Assembly: GCA_021740845.1 (NCBI GenBank)
Contig: JAIOYZ010000032.1
Coordinates: forward strand, 1 to 37,572
DNA length: 37,572 bases
DNA from: Bacteroidia bacterium
Lineage (GTDB): Bacteria > Bacteroidota > Bacteroidia > UKL13-3
Direction: 5' to 3'
In this document: positions 33,042 through 37,572 of the stretch, in pieces
Numbering within the stretch: position 1 is the first letter of the stretch
How the letters are laid out: each line of letters begins with the position of its first letter
Program-made: the position numbers and the translations under genes
The notes under the pieces: generated by a model
What the model was told of the DNA's origin: nothing
The model's input: only the letters and a program-made list of their open reading frames with translations
Database searches by the model: none

Positions 33042-33485
33042 TTATTCTTTTATGCCTGGTTCTACCAATTTCATTAATTTTTCCAAGGATTCTTGCCAAC
33101 CTAAATAGCACATTTCTGCAGGAATCACATCTGGTATTCCTTCTTGAGTGATGGAAATCTCGGTACCACATAAAACTTTCTTGAAAACAATGCTTGTCAT
33201 CATTTCACCTGGAAGACTTGGGTCGTCGAAAGTATCTGTATAACGAAGCAATTCATTTGAAATTAATTCAATATAGGTTCCACCAAATGAATGAGATTTT
33301 TGGGTTGTAAAATTGTAAAAGGACATTTTGAAACTCCCTTCTAATTTGAAATTGAACTCTTGAATTTCACACAAAAAACCATATGGTGGAAGCCAAAAAG
33401 CAAGGGCTGTTGGATTGGAAAAGGCTCTGAATACCTTTTCAACAGGCGCTTTAATTACTCTGTGTAGGTTTATTGTAGAAGGCAT
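33042..33485 (-). CDS. SRPBCC / AHSA1-type domain protein
   Basis: A 147-residue START-like protein: NLHRVIKAPVEKVFRAFSNP at the N-terminus and YLGWQESLEKLMKLVEP at the C-terminus are hallmarks of the AHSA1 group. The frame is open further upstream (33542), but those residues (MKKVFFDLIISFTKKYHHL) do not fit the family, so ATG 33485 is chosen. It is probably co-transcribed with the VOC gene. Confidence 0.85.
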   Translation of the reverse strand: MPSTINLHRVIKAPVEKVFRAFSNPTALAFWLPPYGFLCEIQEFNFKLEGSFKMSFYNFTTQKSHSFGGTYIELISNELLRYTDTFDDPSLPGEMMTSIVFKKVLCGTEISITQEGIPDVIPAEMCYLGWQESLEKLMKLVEPGIKE

Positions 33486-33596
33486 TAGATGGTGGTATTT
33501 TTTGGTAAATGAAATAATCAAATCAAAGAAAACCTTTTTCAATAAATCTACTATTACCTCTAAAATAAATTACAATTACTAGCTATCAAATTCCAT

Positions 33597-34082
33597 TTAT
33601 TTGGTTTTGGTCCGGATAAAAATCATAGCGATGGCTGAGGTAAATACGCCAAAAACAAAACCAAAAATAGTAGAATTGATGGCATAGGTTTTATAATTAA
33701 AATTAGCTTCTGCCTCCTCGGTAGTTTTAAAATAACCTAATTCTACTGAACGTTTTATTACGTTTGGAAAATATTCGGGAGTTATCACATAAGAAATAAT
33801 CCATTGTGTTAATGGACTTAATATAGCAATAAACAAAGAAAGAATAATTCCAAAAATAAGTCCTTGTTTGTAACTCATTTCTCCATTGAAATCAATTTTC
33901 TTTTTGTCTTTAAGAGCCAAAACAAGGAACCAGATGGCAGGAATAACAAATAGGTTTGTTAAGTAAAGGTGGTAATCAATGTATTTTCCATGTAGGCCAC
34001 TTAGGTTTTCTAAGAGCATCCAAACAAGAGTCATTAATGTAAAGTAAAGTGCCCATTTAATTTCAATTGTAAATTTTTTCAT
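33597..34082 (-). CDS. DUF4199 family membrane protein
   Basis: A 161-residue integral membrane protein with four hydrophobic segments. The family-specific block is MSYKQGLIFGIILSLFIAIL followed by ITPEYFPNVIKRSVELG and a closing TM ending in IFIRTKTK. DUF4199 is a Bacteroidota family of unknown function. The gene is 31 nt downstream of a small two-TM protein on the same strand. Confidence 0.85.
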   Translation of the reverse strand: MKKFTIEIKWALYFTLMTLVWMLLENLSGLHGKYIDYHLYLTNLFVIPAIWFLVLALKDKKKIDFNGEMSYKQGLIFGIILSLFIAILSPLTQWIISYVITPEYFPNVIKRSVELGYFKTTEEAEANFNYKTYAINSTIFGFVFGVFTSAIAMIFIRTKTK

Positions 34083-34113
34083 TGTTTAATTAGTTTATGG
34101 TTAGTTAATGGTT

Positions 34114-34326
34114 TTAGGATTGCTTTCTATTTAGATGGTATTTTAGCAAAACAAATGGAAGGTACACTATGGTGATTATTCCAAAAAATAAAACTGCCAT
34201 CATCACTATTTCAAAAATATTTGTTTTTATATCCTGAACCCTTTCGTTTAAGTCCAAAATAAAACCAATTATGGATAGCGCCAAGGAGATCCAACCAATT
34301 CTAATAAAATTTTTTTTCGTTATCAT
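34114..34326 (-). CDS. Small two-TM membrane protein
   Basis: A 70-residue protein with two hydrophobic helices (ISLALSIIGFILDL and FEIVMMAVLFFGIITIVYLP) and a basic tail. ATG 34326 is preferred over an alternative TTG at 34341 five codons upstream. No family is recognised. Its position before the DUF4199 gene suggests co-transcription. Confidence 0.65.
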   Translation of the reverse strand: MITKKNFIRIGWISLALSIIGFILDLNERVQDIKTNIFEIVMMAVLFFGIITIVYLPFVLLKYHLNRKQS

Positions 34327-34463
34327 ATTACTTAAAATCAATTCACCCTAAACTATTGTCAATATTTACAAAATCAATTTGGAAAAGAAACTAAAAGTTA
34401 AATTTTTTATAGGCAAATTATCTCCAAAAGTTTAGCTCCTAATTTGCCATCCACTTTAACTGC

Positions 34464-35885
34464 CTAAAACGAACGAATAGCCCTAACACAATACATATTG
34501 CTTTTGGTAGAATAGTTATACGACAATCCCCCATTAAAATAGAAATACCAAGCAGTGCTTAAATTATTTTCGTTGCTACTCCAATACCTTGCCAAGGATA
34601 AAGCGTTTGCACCCGACAAGCTACCTAAGGATTTATTTACATCAAAACGGTTTTGCCATAATAAATTGAGTTCATCAATAGATGGCAAATACCAATCAGA
34701 TTGACCACCATTTACTAAATTTAAACAAATGGCAGCTGCAATGGAATTACTACCCGATTGTCCATAAATGGCATTGGAGTTAGTTAAACCATCCCAGGTA
34801 CTTTGGGCTGTTGTTCCAATTAATAAATTAGTAACACTGCTCCAAGCAGCAGCCTGACTTTGATCGGTTAAAGCAACAATTAATCCATGTTCTACCCCAG
34901 CTGTTTTCCATAAATGGAAAATAACTCCACCCCCAAAAGGTTCTCCAATATAGTGGCTAAACCCACCTGTAGATTGGATGGTATTAGCAGAAATAGTTAT
35001 TCCTTGCCCAGCAATAAGCTTATCTTGTTTATTGTTCCAAATAAGGGTATCTGAAATGGAAATACTACTTGCAACAGAACTTAAAAAAATTGGGTCCAAT
35101 TCCGAAAAACTATCCAATTTGTGATTCCATAACGAGGTATCAGCACTGGTAATTCCATTGGCTAGGGAGCTTGAAAATTGAGGGTCCGTTTCTAAATAGG
35201 TATCCAACTTTTGGTTCCATTTAGAGGTATCGGCACTAGTAATTCCTTTGGCTAAGGAGCTTGAAAACTGAGGATCTGTCTCAAAATAAGCATCCAACTT
35301 TTGGTTCCACTTAGAGGTATCTACACTGGTAATTCCTTTGGCTACAGAGCTTGAAAACTGAGGATCTGTTTCAAAAAAAGTTTCCAACTTTTGGTTCCAT
35401 TTAGACGTATCAGCACTAGTAATTCCTTTGGCTAAAGATGCAGCGAATTTGGGGTCTGTTTCAATAATTGGTTCTGTTAGGGATTCGGCAGTATTGGCAT
35501 GTAAAGCATAAGGAACACTTAGCAATTGCATTATCCCAATTATCGAATAACTATTTCCACCAGAGGGGTCGGTTTCGGTTTTGACAAAATAGGGACCATC
35601 AGACCAATTAATGGTTGCAAAAGATCCTGAAACAACAAGACCTCCACCAATTTCAATACTAACCAATCCATTTGCGTTGGAAGTAGGAGAATGTGTTTCT
35701 ACATACACCGAGGTTCCGCTTGGGGAGTTTTGTAAAATACTTATTCGCATCCCAACTGTTTGATTTGCAACTAAAGCATTGGAAGCATTTCTAATAATGG
35801 CTTGGTAACTAATTTTGTTAGGAGCTTGTGCGAATAAGCCATTTACAAAAAGAAGAATAAAACCAATTATTAAAGCCTTTTTCAT
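34464..35885 (-). CDS. Exported repeat protein with DUF1566-like C-terminal domain
   Basis: A 473-residue secreted or surface protein. After the signal peptide (to about GLFAQ), residues 25-130 form a conserved N-terminal region (APNKISYQAIIRNASNALVA). Residues 142-291 are five 30-residue repeats of the form ETDPQFSSSLAKGITSADTS followed by KWNQKLDxYx. The C-terminus, with GGGVIFHLWK, DWYLPSIDELNLLWQNRFDV and a closing YWSSNENNLSTAWYFYFNGG then YCVRAIRSF, matches the DUF1566/Lcl C-terminal domain. This layout resembles fibrous, possibly trimeric stalk proteins with a globular tip. Its start is 3 nt after the T9SS-tail protein gene. No T9SS tail is seen on this protein itself. Confidence 0.85.
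   Translation of the reverse strand: MKKALIIGFILLFVNGLFAQAPNKISYQAIIRNASNALVANQTVGMRISILQNSPSGTSVYVETHSPTSNANGLVSIEIGGGLVVSGSFATINWSDGPYFVKTETDPSGGNSYSIIGIMQLLSVPYALHANTAESLTEPIIETDPKFAASLAKGITSADTSKWNQKLETFFETDPQFSSSVAKGITSVDTSKWNQKLDAYFETDPQFSSSLAKGITSADTSKWNQKLDTYLETDPQFSSSLANGITSADTSLWNHKLDSFSELDPIFLSSVASSISISDTLIWNNKQDKLIAGQGITISANTIQSTGGFSHYIGEPFGGGVIFHLWKTAGVEHGLIVALTDQSQAAAWSSVTNLLIGTTAQSTWDGLTNSNAIYGQSGSNSIAAAICLNLVNGGQSDWYLPSIDELNLLWQNRFDVNKSLGSLSGANALSLARYWSSNENNLSTAWYFYFNGGLSYNYSTKSNMYCVRAIRSF
35013..35462 (-). repeat. Five 90-bp in-gene tandem repeats
   Basis: Five contiguous 90-bp units encode residues 142-291 of the repeat protein. The units nearest the middle (second and third) are almost identical at the protein level, and the fifth, nearest the C-terminal domain, is most diverged. 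Copy-number change by recombination is likely across strains. Confidence 0.9.
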
Positions 35886-35888
35886 GGG

Positions 35889-36368
35889 TTAAAATTTGTT
35901 GATTTTAAACGATTGAACCTGTTGCAAAAAGGAATCCTTTATAATAATCAGGTAGGTAGCAGGGGCAAAATCATAAAAATCTACGGATGTTTTTATACCC
36001 ACAATAGGTCCGCAAAGAATCAATTTTCCCTGCATATCGTAAACCTCAAAACTAAACTTATTGCTTGGGTAGTTTCTAAGTTGAATCGTTAAATTATCTG
36101 TAGTTGGATTTGGGAAAATTTGGATAGATTCAACCAAACTTGTGGTTTCCAACCCTACCTTTACAATTTCATAACTATGTTGAACCCCTAATTCTACGCT
36201 CCCAGTTGCGCTTTTCTGTGGAATAAAAAACACTTGGCCAATTGAAAAAGAAACATTTCCACCACTTCCACTAATTGCACCGCCTGCAGTGTTAACAGAC
36301 ACCTGAGCCTTTATAAAATTAGCCCAAAAGCAAAAAAATAAGCTTAGTAAAATGGGATAAAATTTCAT
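35889..36368 (-). CDS. T9SS type A sorting-domain protein
   Basis: A 159-residue exported protein with signal peptide FYPILLSLFFCFWANFIKAQ. A short beta-rich region containing SFSIGQVFF and GVQHSYEI leads into the T9SS type A C-terminal sorting domain, SIQIFPNPTTDNLTIQLRNY through VYDMQGKLI to SFKINKF. The sorting domain directs export across the outer membrane and is normally cleaved. The frame opens at 36404, but ATG 36368 gives the clean signal peptide. It is followed after 3 nt by the DUF1566 repeat gene, so both are likely expressed and perhaps assembled together. Confidence 0.9.
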   Translation of the reverse strand: MKFYPILLSLFFCFWANFIKAQVSVNTAGGAISGSGGNVSFSIGQVFFIPQKSATGSVELGVQHSYEIVKVGLETTSLVESIQIFPNPTTDNLTIQLRNYPSNKFSFEVYDMQGKLILCGPIVGIKTSVDFYDFAPATYLIIIKDSFLQQVQSFKINKF

Positions 36369-36564
36369 TTTATTAGTGCCTAAGGTATATACTGAATTCC
36401 ACACTCAATTGGTTTTAATTCATTGCCATTTATTATGCTTAATAATTCTTTTTCAAGAACATAAGCTTGTTGCAAATTAATAATTCTGTTGTGTAATCAA
36501 AATATTTTGGTAAAAAAAAGTGTTGCCAACTTTAATAAAATATGCAATCCCTTATTTTGCGCAA

Positions 36565-37053
36565 ATGTCGTTACCACCTATTACCTTATTTCATCGGCTT
36601 GAACCAAATCAAATTCTAGAAGTTTTTAATCTTTGGAACAATGAATACCCAGAGAAATTAAGTCATGATTCTGTTGAAAGCATGGATTTATACTTGGAAA
36701 AATTAGAAAATCCTATTCATTTTATAAGCAAACAAAATGAGAAGATTGTTGGATGGGCATCTACATTTACACGTGATTACGAGCGTTGGTTTTTTCTTAT
36801 TGTTTCTTCCGAATTTCAAAAAATGGGGATTGGAAAAAGCTTTATTAATGAAATCCTAAAACACGAAAGCAATCTCCATGGTTGGGTAATCGACCATTCA
36901 AACGATAAGAAAAAGGATGGTACTCCCTACCCTTCGCCTTTATCATTTTATTTAAAACTTGGGTTTATAATTCAAGCCTCAAAAAGATTAGAAACCAACT
37001 CTTTGTCTGCCGTAAAAATTAGTTACCTCAGTAAAGTTAAGGAACCGCTATAG
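36565..37053 (+). CDS. GNAT family N-acetyltransferase
   Basis: A 162-residue cytoplasmic acetyltransferase. Motif A is FFLIVSSEFQKMGIGKSFIN with the acetyl-CoA pyrophosphate loop QKMGIGK, and the C-terminal SPLSFYLKLGFI is the usual GNAT motif B ending. The substrate is unknown. A longer GTG-start frame (36520) exists; ATG 36565 is preferred. A GGCTTGAACC variant of the dispersed repeat lies inside (36596-36605). The last 31 nt overlap the convergent surface-protein gene. Confidence 0.85.
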   Translation: MSLPPITLFHRLEPNQILEVFNLWNNEYPEKLSHDSVESMDLYLEKLENPIHFISKQNEKIVGWASTFTRDYERWFFLIVSSEFQKMGIGKSFINEILKHESNLHGWVIDHSNDKKKDGTPYPSPLSFYLKLGFIIQASKRLETNSLSAVKISYLSKVKEPL

Positions 37054-37572
37054 GTATATTTCTTACCATTAAAGCTGGTTGCGTTTACTTGGTAGATATA
37101 AGAATCTTGTTGACAATCTTTGCCAGTATTAAATTCTTTTCCATTCCAACCCTCATTCTGATCCCAAGTTTTGCTAGTCATGGCCGTTTTGTAAACCATC
37201 TGTCCCCAACGGTTGAAAACAAAGATTTCAATGGTTTCAAACCCTGTAGCTGATACCTTAAAAGTTTTATTTCCTCCATATGCAAAATCAACTTGACTTC
37301 CTCCTTTTCCTTCAGTAGGTGGATAGAATACATTAGGTACAAACACGGTAATATCTGGTTCTATTTTAACACAGTTAATTGTTGAATCATAACAACCATG
37401 CTCACTTATAGCAGTAAGTTTAACACAAATATTTCCAGTATCAGCCAAGAAAGTTACTTGTTTAGGATCGGTTGTATAATCCTTTCTATCTGGGTTACCT
37501 GGCTTCAATGGAGGGAAGGTCCAGATATAACTCAATGGAGAATTATCACCAATTGTACTTTCATTATAGAAA
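37023..37572 (-). CDS. Gliding-motility-associated C-terminal domain protein (partial)
   Basis: C-terminal part of a large surface protein; the frame is open to the right edge, so it is cut by the window. A PKD-like segment (SYIWTFPPLKPG through ISEHGCYDSTINCVKIEP) is followed by the CHU_C/gliding-motility-associated domain: ITVFVPNVFYPP, IEIFVFNRWGQMVYKT, WNGKEFNTGKDCQQDSYIYQ and the ending YSGSLTLLR. The domain is a T9SS type B sorting signal, so the protein is exported and probably kept at the cell surface. Its stop region overlaps the acetyltransferase gene by 31 nt. Confidence 0.93.
   Translation of the reverse strand, partial: FYNESTIGDNSPLSYIWTFPPLKPGNPDRKDYTTDPKQVTFLADTGNICVKLTAISEHGCYDSTINCVKIEPDITVFVPNVFYPPTEGKGGSQVDFAYGGNKTFKVSATGFETIEIFVFNRWGQMVYKTAMTSKTWDQNEGWNGKEFNTGKDCQQDSYIYQVNATSFNGKKYTYSGSLTLLR

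Noticed and set aside
35013-35462. 90-bp repeats as a CRISPR or mobile element
   Set aside because: The repeats are in frame inside one coding sequence and encode a regular 30-residue protein repeat.

Overview
The window is AT-rich DNA from a member of the Bacteroidota. Four things support this: a type IX secretion (T9SS) type A tail domain on one protein and a gliding-motility-associated C-terminal domain on another, several start regions with a TAnnTTTG -7 element and no clear Shine-Dalgarno, typical Bacteroidota protein families (DUF4199, DUF1566 repeat proteins, AHSA1/SRPBCC and VOC proteins), and lipoproteins with Bacteroidota-style signals. I cannot place it to genus.

Layout. 1-658: tail of a truncated + strand gene, then about 560 nt of small repeats (a REP-like palindrome cluster, a 13-bp inverted repeat, an 8-bp microsatellite). 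659-7113: core metabolism: a PLP-dependent cystathionine beta-synthase/cysteine synthase with CBS domains, a polysaccharide flippase, a tyrosine-degradation pair (homogentisate 1,2-dioxygenase then 4-hydroxyphenylpyruvate dioxygenase), and fructose-1,6-bisphosphatase. 7408-10120: a soluble PAS-PAS-PAS histidine kinase, then a decayed DNA adenine methylase. 10185-12316 (-): a small Cys-rich protein followed by a lipoprotein with a C-terminal CxxC thioredoxin-like region, and a vestige resembling the end of another Cys-rich peptide. 12520-17060: a SulP transporter, a three-gene DUF1801/SRPBCC cluster, a pentapeptide-repeat protein and a DUF2167 protein.

17382-26756 (+) is one tightly packed ten-gene unit. 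A consensus promoter overlaps a perfect 20-bp palindrome, followed by a four-TM protein, a TetR regulator, another four-TM protein, a lipoprotein, a cupin, a sulfide:quinone-oxidoreductase-like flavoprotein retaining three cysteines, a 44-residue peptide, and a complete TolC/adaptor/RND efflux system. The likely logic is a self-repressed stress operon that pairs redox detoxification at the membrane with efflux.

26891-32099 (-) is a four-gene restriction-modification operon without a helicase HsdR. Its methylase carries an N-terminal PD-(D/E)xK nuclease-like domain (BcgI-like organisation), followed by RhuM, a specificity subunit, and a small SAM methyltransferase. 32578-37572 holds VOC, SRPBCC, DUF4199 and small membrane proteins, a T9SS-tail protein paired with a 5x30-residue repeat/DUF1566 protein, a GNAT acetyltransferase, and the 3' end of a gliding-motility-type surface protein.

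The strongest unexplained signal is a dispersed near-palindromic motif, consensus TTTGGTTCAAACCGAA, seen 11 times, mostly between genes or at gene ends. A second is a 37-bp exact duplication that carries a -7 element, leader and start codon.
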